64,000 bases of DNA. Source: Chryseobacterium shigense (GTDB taxonomy: Bacteria; Bacteroidota; Bacteroidia; Flavobacteriales; Weeksellaceae). Of this stretch, positions 1 through 9,141 are shown piece after piece. Position 1 is the first letter of the stretch, and each line of letters begins with the position of its first letter. A model generated the notes under the pieces. The model was not told the origin of the DNA, made no database searches, and worked only from the letters and a program-made list of their open reading frames with translations. Made by a program: the position numbers and the translations under genes. Location: positions 1,178,001-1,242,000 of the forward strand of contig NZ_JACHLC010000001.1 of NCBI RefSeq assembly GCF_014207845.1, read 5' to 3'.

Positions 1-2
1 TT

Positions 3-2345
3 ATCAATGAACTGGAAGATTACGAAACGATTATTTATAATCAGGTTATTACGATTCCACCGCAAGCTCAGCAACAGAGAGAACTCGACAAAAAGAAGAA
101 AAAGCACGAAGGGGCTGCCAACAATTCGCCTTCCAATGCCATTATTGCCGAAGAAATTCAGACGTTACTTCACAATATCGCTATTGATGGACAATTGGTG
201 GTGAATGCCCATTTTTCCCTAATATTTTCAACAAACACTCTGGAAGAAATGGAAGGGACACAGTCCCTTATTGAAAATAAGCTGTTTACCAAAGGGATTA
301 TCGTTTCCAAAAATGCGTATAACCAGCTTGAACTCTTTCGTTCAGCCATTCCAGGTAACGGAACCGAATTGAGAGAGTATGATTTATTTATGACGACAAG
401 CGAAGCAGCCTTGTGTTTTTTTTTTAAAGAAAGTTACCCCTTGAGTGAAGAATCCAACTTTTATTTACGATTTACCGACAGACAAGGTGTTCCGCTAAAA
501 GTGGATCCTTCAGATTTACCAATGAAAACTGGAAGAATTAATAACCGAAATAAGTTTGTTCTTGGACCCAGTGGCTCAGGCAAGAGTTTTCTAATGAACA
601 ACATTATCGAACAGTATCTTACCTACAATTATGATGTTGTGATTGTAGATACAGGAGATTCTTACTCGGGAACGTGTAAATATAAGGGAGGAAGGTACAT
701 CCAATATACTGAAGAAAAACCCATTACAATGAATCCTTTTCTGATGGATAAAATAGAGTTCAATATTGAGAAAATAGAGTTTTTGACCAACTTGATTTTC
801 CTGATTTGGCAAGGTCCCGATGCTGCAATGTCATCTGCTCAGAAATCCATATTAGATAATGTATTAATGTCTTATTATCACCAGTATTTCAACTCAGGAA
901 CTGTGTGGTATGAAAATAAAAATTCTGAAGAACTTATTTTATATCTGGGTAAGTACAACATTCACGAAGAGGATATTTTCGAAGAATACGAGAACGATAC
1001 CAAAGAACAACGTACCTATTATGATATTCTGGGTATTGCATTCGATGCTGAATCAGATGAGATAAAGGAAGCCTTCCGAAAATTGGCTATTGAGTATCAT
1101 CCTGATAAAAACATCAATAATCCCGATTATGACAGCGAAAAATTTTACAAGGTCTATGAAGCCTATGAAACCTTACATGACGAAGAAAAACGAAAAATAT
1201 ACAACGAAACACAGCTGATTCTCATTAAATCCAATGAGATTATCAGGCAACCCAAAACAGCGGAAGAATGGAACGAATCGTTCAGAAAAGCCATCATCAA
1301 AAAAATAAAGCAAATCGAAGAAACATTAGAAACGAAGGAACTTTCCTTCAATGGTTTCTATGAGTATTGCGATAAATTTTTACCTCTTTACCTAAACAAT
1401 AAGAAACACAGAATCACGGAAAAAGAATTCAATCTGCGTACTTTCTTATTTGTTCTGAAGGACTTTTACAAAGGTGGAAGATATGGAACCACACTAAATA
1501 ATAAAGGAGACGAGAGTCTCTTCGATGAATCATTCATTGTTTTTGAAATCGACAATGTAAAGGACAACCCGAAGCTGTTTCCCATCGTAACGCTCATTAT
1601 TATGGACACTTTTATTCAGAAAATGAGGCTTAGAAAAGACCGCAGAAAAGCACTCATAATTGAGGAAGCGTGGAAAGCCATTGCAAGTAAATTGATGGGG
1701 GGATACATTCTGTATCTCTACAAAACCGTAAGAAAGTTCTGGGGAGAAGCAGTAGTTGTAACTCAGGAACTGGATGACATTATCGGAAATGCCGTAGTAA
1801 AAGACAGTATTATTAACAATTCAGATACGTTCATTCTGTTGGATCAGACGAAGTTCAAAGATAATTTTGACCGCATAGCGGCTTTATTGTCCCTAAATAA
1901 GGTAGAGCAGAATAAGATTTTTACCATTAACAATCTCAACAACAAATTCGGAAGAAGCCGATTCAAGGAATTTTATCTGAAAAGAGGTTCTAAAGGCGAA
2001 GTCTATGGAAATGAAGTTTCCCTTGAGCAATATTTAACCTACACGACGGAAAAACCCGAAAAATCAGCAGTTGAATATTATGTCCAGAAATACGGAAGCT
2101 ATGATGAAGCGTTGGTAAAAATAGTAGACGATGTAAAGAATTTTGGAGATGATATGGGAAGTATAATATCCTTAATTAATCTCTATCAAAAGCCGTTAGA
2201 CCAAAAAGTTTTTAAGTTCTATCATAAGTTTAAAAATAAACATAAGGGGCAAAATATCTTTAAGAATTTACAAAATGAGTTGGAAATGAATGAACAGACT
2301 TTGGAGGAATATATCGGTAATGCTGTATTTTCCAACTTTTCTTGA
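3..2345 (+). CDS. traG: TraG-family conjugation ATPase (VirB4-like) with inserted J-domain, 5' partial
   Basis: VirB4-class ATPase that would energise the mating-pair channel at the inner membrane. The frame is open from base 3 with no start codon before a TTG at 195, so the gene begins outside the window and 780 residues are visible. Walker A GPSGSGKS lies near visible residue 188 and Walker B ALIIEEAW near 550, followed by the TraG-typical stretch VVVTQELDDI. Between them, at about residues 338-400 (nt 1014-1203), is a recognisable DnaJ J-domain: YYDILGI at its start, YHPDK with an intact HPD tripeptide at nt 1098-1106, then a helical YKVYEAYETL segment. The ATPase assignment is secure. The J-domain is read directly from motif spacing; its function, perhaps recruiting DnaK, is inference. 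It heads the conjugation operon. Confidence 0.92.
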   Translation: MNELEDYETIIYNQVITIPPQAQQQRELDKKKKKHEGAANNSPSNAIIAEEIQTLLHNIAIDGQLVVNAHFSLIFSTNTLEEMEGTQSLIENKLFTKGIIVSKNAYNQLELFRSAIPGNGTELREYDLFMTTSEAALCFFFKESYPLSEESNFYLRFTDRQGVPLKVDPSDLPMKTGRINNRNKFVLGPSGSGKSFLMNNIIEQYLTYNYDVVIVDTGDSYSGTCKYKGGRYIQYTEEKPITMNPFLMDKIEFNIEKIEFLTNLIFLIWQGPDAAMSSAQKSILDNVLMSYYHQYFNSGTVWYENKNSEELILYLGKYNIHEEDIFEEYENDTKEQRTYYDILGIAFDAESDEIKEAFRKLAIEYHPDKNINNPDYDSEKFYKVYEAYETLHDEEKRKIYNETQLILIKSNEIIRQPKTAEEWNESFRKAIIKKIKQIEETLETKELSFNGFYEYCDKFLPLYLNNKKHRITEKEFNLRTFLFVLKDFYKGGRYGTTLNNKGDESLFDESFIVFEIDNVKDNPKLFPIVTLIIMDTFIQKMRLRKDRRKALIIEEAWKAIASKLMGGYILYLYKTVRKFWGEAVVVTQELDDIIGNAVVKDSIINNSDTFILLDQTKFKDNFDRIAALLSLNKVEQNKIFTINNLNNKFGRSRFKEFYLKRGSKGEVYGNEVSLEQYLTYTTEKPEKSAVEYYVQKYGSYDEALVKIVDDVKNFGDDMGSIISLINLYQKPLDQKVFKFYHKFKNKHKGQNIFKNLQNELEMNEQTLEEYIGNAVFSNFS

Positions 2346-2364
2346 AAATTGGAAATGAGAGTAC

Positions 2365-2640
2365 ATGTGTCAAACTAAAGAAAAATCTATGAAAGCCATC
2401 ATCAAAAAAGAAAAAGAACGGACGGATTGCAATTCTGTAGCTGAGAATGAAATTCGTATTGCAACTTGGGAAAAAGCGATAATTCTCTCTCATTGCTTTA
2501 CACAAAACACCATTAAAATAGATACTAAAACAGGTCAGGAGATTGTGATTACGTTTTCCATCAGTACTGAAGATGTAACACCTGACTATCAGGAAAAAGA
2601 CGAAATATGGATTAAAACGGTAAAATATAAAGCGATATGA
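2365..2640 (+). CDS. Small hypothetical protein of the conjugation operon
   Basis: A 91-residue soluble, lysine-rich protein with no signal peptide and no motif I recognise. An in-frame ATG at 2389 (MKAIIKKEKE) is an equally good start. The stop codon overlaps the ATG of the next gene (ATGA at 2637-2640), which indicates translational coupling and supports a real gene between traG and the exported paralogue family. Function unknown. Confidence 0.6.
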   Translation: MCQTKEKSMKAIIKKEKERTDCNSVAENEIRIATWEKAIILSHCFTQNTIKIDTKTGQEIVITFSISTEDVTPDYQEKDEIWIKTVKYKAI

Positions 2641-3305
2641 AAAAATTTATTCTCAAAATAGTAATGCTGCTTTTCTCCCTTTGGGGGACAGGGGTATTCG
2701 CCCAAAACACCTACATCGACCCAACGGTAACGGCAGCTATGATTCTCTATTCGGAAAATCTAAAAGCCAAACAAAATGAGGTAATTGAAGAAACCTCCAA
2801 ATTAAAAGATGCCCAAATGTGGATAGGAACTCAAATGGTAGCCGCCAATGATATTCAGAATAAAATCCTCAAGGGTTTAAAGGAAGTTTCCGGAACATTA
2901 CAAAACGGAATTCAAGTGCAACAGATCTATTCTGAATTGAATAAATGTTACACCTATTCCTCACAAGTCGTACAATTAGCATCCCAGCATCCACAGTATG
3001 CGATATTCGGAGTGAAAGCTTCGCAAAAAACATACGAACAAAGTTTGAAAATAGTAACTGATGTTTCTGATATTCTGGCTTCTGGAGAACTCAATTTGGC
3101 AACTTCTGGTGATCGTTACAAAATCCTGCATAACATTTCCGAGAATGTGAAAAATCTAAAACTGTGGCTTTTGGCGATTAAACTGCGATTAGAAAAAGCC
3201 AACCGGTTAGGATTTTGGAATTCCATCAATCCGTTTGCAGGCTATATCAATACCGATAAAGGCATTGTGGAAAATATAATGAACCGATATAAGCGAAATT
3301 TTTAA
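2637..3305 (+). CDS. Exported conjugation protein, paralogue 1 at the TraI position
   Basis: A 222-residue protein with a cleavable signal peptide ending VFAQ. The mature part is helical and Gln/Lys-rich, and contains LASQHPQYAIF and a C-terminal signature TDKGIVENIMNRYKRNF. Three following genes carry related endings, so this is the first of four tandem paralogues. In Bacteroidota conjugative transposons TraI lies between TraG and TraJ, so a periplasmic channel or pilus-associated role (VirB5-like) is the best guess. That role is inference from position, signal peptide and size; no catalytic motif is visible. Confidence 0.75.
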   Translation: MKKFILKIVMLLFSLWGTGVFAQNTYIDPTVTAAMILYSENLKAKQNEVIEETSKLKDAQMWIGTQMVAANDIQNKILKGLKEVSGTLQNGIQVQQIYSELNKCYTYSSQVVQLASQHPQYAIFGVKASQKTYEQSLKIVTDVSDILASGELNLATSGDRYKILHNISENVKNLKLWLLAIKLRLEKANRLGFWNSINPFAGYINTDKGIVENIMNRYKRNF

Positions 3306-3315
3306 ATATCATAAG

Positions 3316-3999
3316 ATGAAAAAATTTTCTCAAATTTTGTTGATACCACTGATTTATGTTATTCTGACTTCTTCCGGTGGTGGTTCCACACCAGCTTGGC
3401 AACAGGAAAATGTATCATTTCCAATGATGAATCTTGAGATTAATGCGACAATGAAAGAAAATGAAAGGCAAAAAGAAATGAGGCAAAAGCAAACGATAAA
3501 TGCCACGGTAGAAACAGTTAATAAAACCCAATGGAACAATTTTAAAGATAAAGTTACCAAAGTTCAGGACAGACTGAAGATTGTTTCATTTGCCATTCAA
3601 GCCATACCAACAGGAATAGCGATGAACAGAGAGATTACAAAAATAACCAATAATCAGACCGCTATTATTCAGGAAATTAATTCTGCCCCCTATTCCATTA
3701 TAGCAGTATTGCCTTCTCAGGTACAGTTTGTAGATGATTTACAAATGGTAACGCGGCTGATAATGGGCATTGTGATTTCTTACGGAGCCATCAATCAAAT
3801 GGAAAAATCAGAGCGAAAAATTTTATTGGACTATGCTTTAGGAGAAGTCAAAACACTCAGCAGAAATTCTACCCATATGCTTTTAAAAATTAGAGACATC
3901 AAAGCCAAAGTTTTACGAAATAAAAGAGCTTTCCAGTACTATGTGAACAGAGATAAGCAGGTGGTGGAAAGTATTATGGATAACATTAAATCCTTTTAG
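3316..3999 (+). CDS. Exported conjugation protein, paralogue 2
   Basis: A 227-residue protein with an N-terminal hydrophobic signal segment followed by a Gly/Ser stretch. The mature region is helical and ends NRDKQVVESIMDNIKSF, matching the C-terminal signature of its neighbours (D-K-x-x-V-x-x-I-M). It lies 10 bases after paralogue 1. It is more diverged than paralogues 1 and 3 and lacks the QHPxYAI motif. Probably a periplasmic component of the conjugation channel; exact role unknown. Confidence 0.7.
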   Translation: MKKFSQILLIPLIYVILTSSGGGSTPAWQQENVSFPMMNLEINATMKENERQKEMRQKQTINATVETVNKTQWNNFKDKVTKVQDRLKIVSFAIQAIPTGIAMNREITKITNNQTAIIQEINSAPYSIIAVLPSQVQFVDDLQMVTRLIMGIVISYGAINQMEKSERKILLDYALGEVKTLSRNSTHMLLKIRDIKAKVLRNKRAFQYYVNRDKQVVESIMDNIKSF

Positions 4000-4097
4000 A
4001 AATGAAAGCGAAGATTATCTCCTTTCAGTTGATAAAATCGAAGATTCGGCGTAAGCCAATGTATTTCGCGAATACCATAATAAAAAATAATAAAGTT

Positions 4098-4766
4098 ATG
4101 AGCAAAAAAGTAGTAACCTTTGGATTATTATTGTTTTTAGGTGTTTCTGTAAAGAGCCAGCAGATTGTGATCAATGACAAACTTTTAGCTCAAATCACCA
4201 AAAATCATGCTGTACGATTAGCCAGTGAACAAACATTTCTGGACTCTTATGAAAAACAAAAGCAATTGTATGATGATGTTAAAAACAAAACCGCACAAGT
4301 CATTGCGATACAGGAATACATCTATCAGCAACTTAAAAATGTTAATTCAGCACTAACGCAGAGTAAAAAACTCATATATCTCTATCAGTATCTTGGGAAG
4401 ATTGTGACCAATTCGAATAAAATGCTGGATTTATCCGCACAACATCCTGAATATGCCATATTGGTTTCAAAATATTATGTAGAAATCGGAAAGCAAACCC
4501 TAAAGCTCAAACAGGAAGTTACTCAAGATATTTTGAATGAAAACAAAGATTTCTTAATGGATGCAAGTGATAGAGAAATGCTTATTGAAAAGGTCTTTAC
4601 AAGGGTAAGAAACATCAATGGAAATATTCTCTACATCATTCTACGATTAGAGAATGCCAAGAAAATACCTTACCTGTATCAGGTTCCAGTACTCAGAAAT
4701 TACATCAATATCGACAAAGCCATTGTTGGAGACATTATCACCAAATACCAATACATCTTTAACTAA
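4098..4766 (+). CDS. Exported conjugation protein, paralogue 3
   Basis: The frame is open from 4002, but the ATG at 4098 gives a proper signal peptide (MSKKVVTFGLLLFLGVSVKS) and a 222-residue protein, the same length as paralogue 1, so I chose that start. It contains LSAQHPEYAILV, closely matching LASQHPQYAIF of paralogue 1, and ends NIDKAIVGDIITKYQYIF. The adjacency and the two shared motifs indicate gene duplication within the operon. Probably periplasmic; function inferred only from its TraI-like position. Confidence 0.75.
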   Translation: MSKKVVTFGLLLFLGVSVKSQQIVINDKLLAQITKNHAVRLASEQTFLDSYEKQKQLYDDVKNKTAQVIAIQEYIYQQLKNVNSALTQSKKLIYLYQYLGKIVTNSNKMLDLSAQHPEYAILVSKYYVEIGKQTLKLKQEVTQDILNENKDFLMDASDREMLIEKVFTRVRNINGNILYIILRLENAKKIPYLYQVPVLRNYINIDKAIVGDIITKYQYIFN

Positions 4767-4770
4767 AATT

Positions 4771-5601
4771 ATGAAACAATTATTCAAAAAAGGAACATTT
4801 TTTCTCTTACTATTTGTTACAGTTGGAGTATCTGCACAATTGAGTGTAAAAAGATTAAACGATCCTTCCATTGTCGCCCAACACAAAAGAATGACCTTCG
4901 AACGTTGGGGCGATTGGCGACCTTATCCAAAATACTTTTTAGGAATCCAGACCAATTTTGCCTATGCAACGGTTTGGGGAATATGGGCTCCGAGTAAAAA
5001 CAGGGATTATAAAGACGGTCCCGACATCAGACCTTTAAAGCCAACCGGAGAACAGAATCTAAGATTTGCCCAACTCAAATTTCAAGAAGAGGAAGCCAAA
5101 AAAATCAAAACAGCTTCTGACACCATTCATAAAAGAAGCGTTCAGGATTTTGCCCATTGGACTTCCGCTACGGTTGATGCAGATCCGCTCTGGTTGCTGT
5201 ATTACAAACGGATGCTAAAGCCCATTACCGAATTTCCTGATCATCCACAGAATTTTATAGAATGGCGGCTGAAAGACCAGCAGACGTTTGAAACATTGAA
5301 TACAACAGGTACCATAACAAGACTACAGGAAGAACTGGACTTAATCAAAGAAAAATATGATATGTCCAGAAGTATGGATATGCCGAGAGGAAAACGCTTT
5401 ATCATGTACCACGAAACGCTTATCAAATGGCGAAAATTTGTTCAGGAACTCAGAAAGTACAATAACAAGACAACACTTCTCTTGGATTATAAGAATATTC
5501 TGAAAAACCATTTATCCACAGCTTTGCCCAACCAATGGACTCCCGCATCGGATAAACAGATTGTTCATAGCACAATGCAACAATATAAACACCGATTTTA
5601 A
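4771..5601 (+). CDS. Exported conjugation protein, paralogue 4
   Basis: A 276-residue protein starting at ATG 4771; the longer open frame from 4654 overlaps the preceding gene and is not needed. The signal peptide ends VSAQ. The central part is longer and richer in Trp/Tyr than its neighbours (for example WGDWRPYPKYF), but the end SDKQIVHSTMQQYKHRF carries the same D-K-x-I-V-x-x-x-M-x-x-Y-K signature. It is the most elaborated of the four and lies directly before traJ. Confidence 0.72.
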   Translation: MKQLFKKGTFFLLLFVTVGVSAQLSVKRLNDPSIVAQHKRMTFERWGDWRPYPKYFLGIQTNFAYATVWGIWAPSKNRDYKDGPDIRPLKPTGEQNLRFAQLKFQEEEAKKIKTASDTIHKRSVQDFAHWTSATVDADPLWLLYYKRMLKPITEFPDHPQNFIEWRLKDQQTFETLNTTGTITRLQEELDLIKEKYDMSRSMDMPRGKRFIMYHETLIKWRKFVQELRKYNNKTTLLLDYKNILKNHLSTALPNQWTPASDKQIVHSTMQQYKHRF

Positions 5602-5603
5602 AA

Positions 5604-6851
5604 ATGAATAAAAAACTAACATTTATATTTTGCTTATTTGCAATACTTTTTCCCATCATGAGCTTTGCTCAAACTGATGGTGATTACAGTAACCTGCTCC
5701 AGTTTCTAAAAGGCGATGGTGCTTTTGAAAAATGGTTTATGGAAGTCTTTACCAAACTGGATAACAGCGTACAGGATAGCGCTCAAGGTTCTGCTTTGGT
5801 TGGGAAAGCAATTGGAGGAATGGGGGCTCTGATGTATCTCGGATATATGGGTTGGCAAATGGCAGCGGGAGACCGAGAATGGGAAATTACTCCGATGCTA
5901 AAGCCTATTCTCATCGGTTTTACCTTGGTGTATTGGACGGGATTTGTCAATTTAATCCAAGCCCCTTTTGAAGCCATTGCCCAACCAGGAATTGCCATTT
6001 TCAGTGATATAGAATCTGAAGTCAATGATTTGCGGGTTCAACGATTCAAAAAACAACAACAATTATTAGATGCCGTCATCAAACTCAATGCGGAAGAAGA
6101 TGCCAAACAGGAAGTGATTGAGAATACTAGCGAAGATGCAGACGATTCTTGGTTTGATGTAAGTGAAGGTTTGGATAAACTCATTCAACCCATCAAAGAA
6201 TGGCAGATCAGAATGCAGTTTCAAATGCAAAAATTAGTCGCAGAAGTCATTGAATTTGTCTGTCTTTCTATCTTGAGAATTTGCGTGTATCTCATTTTCT
6301 TCATCCAAAAAATTTGGGCATACATCCTTATTATTTTAGGACCGATAGCTGTTGGAATGGCACTCATTCCGGGATTTGAGAATTCATTGTACAGCTGGGT
6401 ATCCAAATTCATCAATATTAATCTGTACACTTTTGTGGCTTATACCATTATCAATATCGGTCAGCAACTCATCGCTTCGGGTTACGAAATGGAAATTGAA
6501 AGATACGACACGCTTTTATCCAACGGAACCATTACCAATTTAGATGCTTTAATGGTGTATGTTTCAAACTCTGGAATGATTTACAATCAGCTCTTTACTT
6601 GTGTAGCCTATATCGTTACAGGAATTGGAGTGTTGATGACGCCAACCATTGCCGATACCATCGTTACTGCCGGAGGAGCTGGTGCAATGACCAAAATGAA
6701 AAGTGCGGCAGGAAAAATGGTTAGTAGTGCAAAAACGGCAATACTAACAGCCAAAACAGGTGGAGCTTCTCTCACATCATCCGCAGCAAAAAGTGCGACA
6801 GCAGGTTCTGCATCGGGAAGAGTACAGGAAGCAATGAAAAACGGAAAATAA
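5604..6851 (+). CDS. traJ: TraJ-type conjugation membrane protein (VirB6-like)
   Basis: A 415-residue polytopic membrane protein with an N-terminal signal segment ending SFAQ. A hydrophobic pair sits around residues 65-120, a charged linker around 135-200, and a cluster of membrane segments around 215-360, including IWAYILIILGPIAVGMALIP. The C-terminal tail is Ala/Gly/Ser/Lys-rich. Size, topology and position between the TraI-position genes and TraK match TraJ of Bacteroidota conjugative transposons, which acts as the inner-membrane channel platform. It starts 2 bases after the preceding stop. Confidence 0.85.
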   Translation: MNKKLTFIFCLFAILFPIMSFAQTDGDYSNLLQFLKGDGAFEKWFMEVFTKLDNSVQDSAQGSALVGKAIGGMGALMYLGYMGWQMAAGDREWEITPMLKPILIGFTLVYWTGFVNLIQAPFEAIAQPGIAIFSDIESEVNDLRVQRFKKQQQLLDAVIKLNAEEDAKQEVIENTSEDADDSWFDVSEGLDKLIQPIKEWQIRMQFQMQKLVAEVIEFVCLSILRICVYLIFFIQKIWAYILIILGPIAVGMALIPGFENSLYSWVSKFININLYTFVAYTIINIGQQLIASGYEMEIERYDTLLSNGTITNLDALMVYVSNSGMIYNQLFTCVAYIVTGIGVLMTPTIADTIVTAGGAGAMTKMKSAAGKMVSSAKTAILTAKTGGASLTSSAAKSATAGSASGRVQEAMKNGK

Positions 6852-6920
6852 ATCTAATTATCAATTAGAAATTACGAATTACTATCAACCAACAACTATC
6901 AATCAACAACTAAGATAAAA

Positions 6921-7535
6921 ATGCTTATTAAAAACATAGAACAAAGAATTAAAATCAACAAGGTCGTTTCGATTTCCACCATTGCTTTTGCAGTGTTCAT
7001 AGTCATTGCCGGATTTTTCTTTGCGTATAGAATGATTGAGGATTCCAGAAAATCCATTTACATTCTAGACAACGGAGTTCCGGTACTTGCCAAGCAAACC
7101 GATATATTATTGAACCGACCTGTGGAATACAAAGCGCAGATTGAATTGTTCCACCGACTTTTTTTTACCCTTGCACCAGATGATGCCTATATCAAGGATA
7201 ATATTCAGAAATCATTGTATCTCATTGATGACAGCGGAAAAAAGGAATATACCAATCTGAAGGAAAAAGGATTTTACAATCAGATTATTGCTTCCAGTTC
7301 AATGGTCAGTATTCACGCAGATTCTATTGCGCTCAATATGGAACAAAAGAAATTTGCTTTTTTTGGAAAGCAGATGATTACAAGAAAATCATCAGTCATC
7401 ACCCGAAAACTCATTACTGAAGGCTTCTTTGAAGATATTATCCGAAGCCCCAACAATCCTCACGGTGTGATTCTTAAGAATTGGAGAATCATTAATAACG
7501 AAGAACTAACCAATCAAACCAAAAACTCGTACTAA
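6921..7535 (+). CDS. traK: TraK conjugation protein (VirB8-like)
   Basis: A 204-residue protein with a short cytoplasmic N-terminus, a single membrane segment at about residues 17-37 and a periplasmic domain. LFHRLFFTLAPDDAYIKDNI followed by SLYLIDDSGK is characteristic of TraK of Bacteroidota conjugative transposons, an inner-membrane VirB8-like assembly factor. The 69-base gap upstream contains a G-poor CAAC/ATCAAC spacer of the kind found before several starts in this window. Confidence 0.85.
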   Translation: MLIKNIEQRIKINKVVSISTIAFAVFIVIAGFFFAYRMIEDSRKSIYILDNGVPVLAKQTDILLNRPVEYKAQIELFHRLFFTLAPDDAYIKDNIQKSLYLIDDSGKKEYTNLKEKGFYNQIIASSSMVSIHADSIALNMEQKKFAFFGKQMITRKSSVITRKLITEGFFEDIIRSPNNPHGVILKNWRIINNEELTNQTKNSY

Positions 7536-7537
7536 AA

Positions 7538-7891
7538 ATGAATACGACATTACAACAAGCTGGGCAAAAATGGCTGAATTGGGCTACTCAAAATCCGAAA
7601 AAATTCTTTACCTATTCGATGATTTTTTTATCCGTGTCCTTTATAGGCTCTTTGATACAGGGGATATTCTTTCCCTCTGATACGGCATTTAAAATCAAGC
7701 CTCCCATACTTTATTCCAAAAGTAAGATGGCACAAAATGCTCCAGTAAACAATGAAAAAGAAATGGGAAAGATTGTTAGTGAACTCAAATTATTAAAAAT
7801 GAAGCGAGACAGAAAAGAATTAAAAAAAGAAGACAGTTTACGAATAGAATACCTGTTTAACCAATATCAACAATTAAAAAATGACCGGTAG
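7538..7891 (+). CDS. Small membrane protein at the TraL position
   Basis: A 117-residue protein with one membrane segment at about residues 24-42 and a lysine/glutamate-rich, probably coiled C-terminal half. It lies between TraK and TraM, where the small membrane protein TraL is found in Bacteroidota conjugative transposons, so I infer a TraL-like role. No sequence motif is diagnostic. Its 3' end overlaps the possible start of traM by 11 bases. Confidence 0.65.
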   Translation: MNTTLQQAGQKWLNWATQNPKKFFTYSMIFLSVSFIGSLIQGIFFPSDTAFKIKPPILYSKSKMAQNAPVNNEKEMGKIVSELKLLKMKRDRKELKKEDSLRIEYLFNQYQQLKNDR

Positions 7892-9137
7892 CACCGGAGG
7901 CAATTTATCTAAAAATCAAAACTCAATGAAAAAACTTAATTTCAAACAGAAGAAATATGTGCTGCCTCTTTTAGCACTGCCGTTTCTGTTGCTATTTGTC
8001 TATGTGGGAGCACAGTTTACCAAAGAGGACACTTCGGAAAAAGATCAGTATAAAGAACTGTCTCTTTCATTAGGTGAAACGCAGGATTCCATTATGACGA
8101 AGAACGATGCGTATGATGCGTTTTTCAAAAAAGACGACAACAGAACGATGTTGGAAGGTCTGGACAAGGAAGAGGACAGTCTGTTAAGCTATGAAGATCA
8201 GCTATCTTTAGACCAAAAAAGAAAAATTGATTCTTTGAAGGCAGTAACAGCAAGACAGAATCAATATCGGGGAAAAGGAAATCCATCTTCTTACTATAAC
8301 CCTAATTCCTCTCAAAGAGAAGATAAAGATTACAAACGATCTTCGGATATCATCAGAATGCTGAACGACAAATCCTACGGAAAAACCGAAAATGAGTATG
8401 CATCAGAAATCCCGAAAGCTCCATCCAGAAATGAGCAACAAGATCCAGTAAAATATCTTAAACAACAAATGCTGGTAATGGATTCTTTAGAAAAATCTCG
8501 TGACCCAGAATATCAAAGCAAACTCGCAGCTGAACAAAAACTCAAAGCCAATAGAGAAAAAATGGATGAGTTTCTGAACTCCACTTTCAATGTAAATAAA
8601 TCAGGAATTAATAGCGACTTCAATGCTTTTTACAAGGAAAAAGAAAACAGTTTTATCAAAGCCGTCATTGATGAAAATAACAAAGGCTTTTTGGGAAGCA
8701 GAATCCGTTTCCGATTATTGGAAGACATTTTTGTAAACAATAGAAAAATTAGGAAAGGTTCTATTTTATATGGGCAGATTTCAGGGTTTTCAATGCAAAG
8801 AGTTGATCTTAAAATTATATCGGTATTTACGAAAGGAGAAATCTATCCAGTTAATCTCTCCATTTACGATGTAGATGGAATGAAAGGATTGTACGTTCCC
8901 CAAAGTGTTTTCAGGGATATGATTCGGGAAATGGGAAGTAATTCTGTACAGGGAACACAAATGGATATGGGTGGACAAGGATTTTTTACCAGCATTGGCT
9001 CTAAGTTATTTACATCCACTTCCAAATCCATTGCCAACCTGATTAAAACTAACAAAGCCAAGTTGAAATACAATTCTTATGTATTTCTAATTGATGAAAA
9101 ACAATTAAAAGATTCACAAAACCAACAAAAAAAATAA
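7881..9137 (+). CDS. traM: TraM conjugation protein (VirB10-like)
   Basis: A 418-residue protein with a membrane segment near residues 30-46 (YVLPLLALPFLLLFVYVGAQ), a long charged, Ser/Asp-rich linker and a C-terminal beta-rich domain from about residue 255. The block IRFRLLEDIFVNNRKIRKGS followed by LYGQISGFSMQRV is typical of TraM, the VirB10-like protein that spans the periplasm. An in-frame ATG at 7926 (MKKLNFKQKK) is an alternative start and would remove the overlap with the upstream gene. Confidence 0.88.
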   Translation: MTGSTGGNLSKNQNSMKKLNFKQKKYVLPLLALPFLLLFVYVGAQFTKEDTSEKDQYKELSLSLGETQDSIMTKNDAYDAFFKKDDNRTMLEGLDKEEDSLLSYEDQLSLDQKRKIDSLKAVTARQNQYRGKGNPSSYYNPNSSQREDKDYKRSSDIIRMLNDKSYGKTENEYASEIPKAPSRNEQQDPVKYLKQQMLVMDSLEKSRDPEYQSKLAAEQKLKANREKMDEFLNSTFNVNKSGINSDFNAFYKEKENSFIKAVIDENNKGFLGSRIRFRLLEDIFVNNRKIRKGSILYGQISGFSMQRVDLKIISVFTKGEIYPVNLSIYDVDGMKGLYVPQSVFRDMIREMGSNSVQGTQMDMGGQGFFTSIGSKLFTSTSKSIANLIKTNKAKLKYNSYVFLIDEKQLKDSQNQQKK

Positions 9138-9141
9138 GATA

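Noticed and set aside
7..204. Open frame of 65 codons at the left edge
   Set aside because: It overlaps the traG frame, which is open from base 3 and reads as a normal protein; the 65-codon frame is Arg/Lys/Leu-rich and looks like a shadow.
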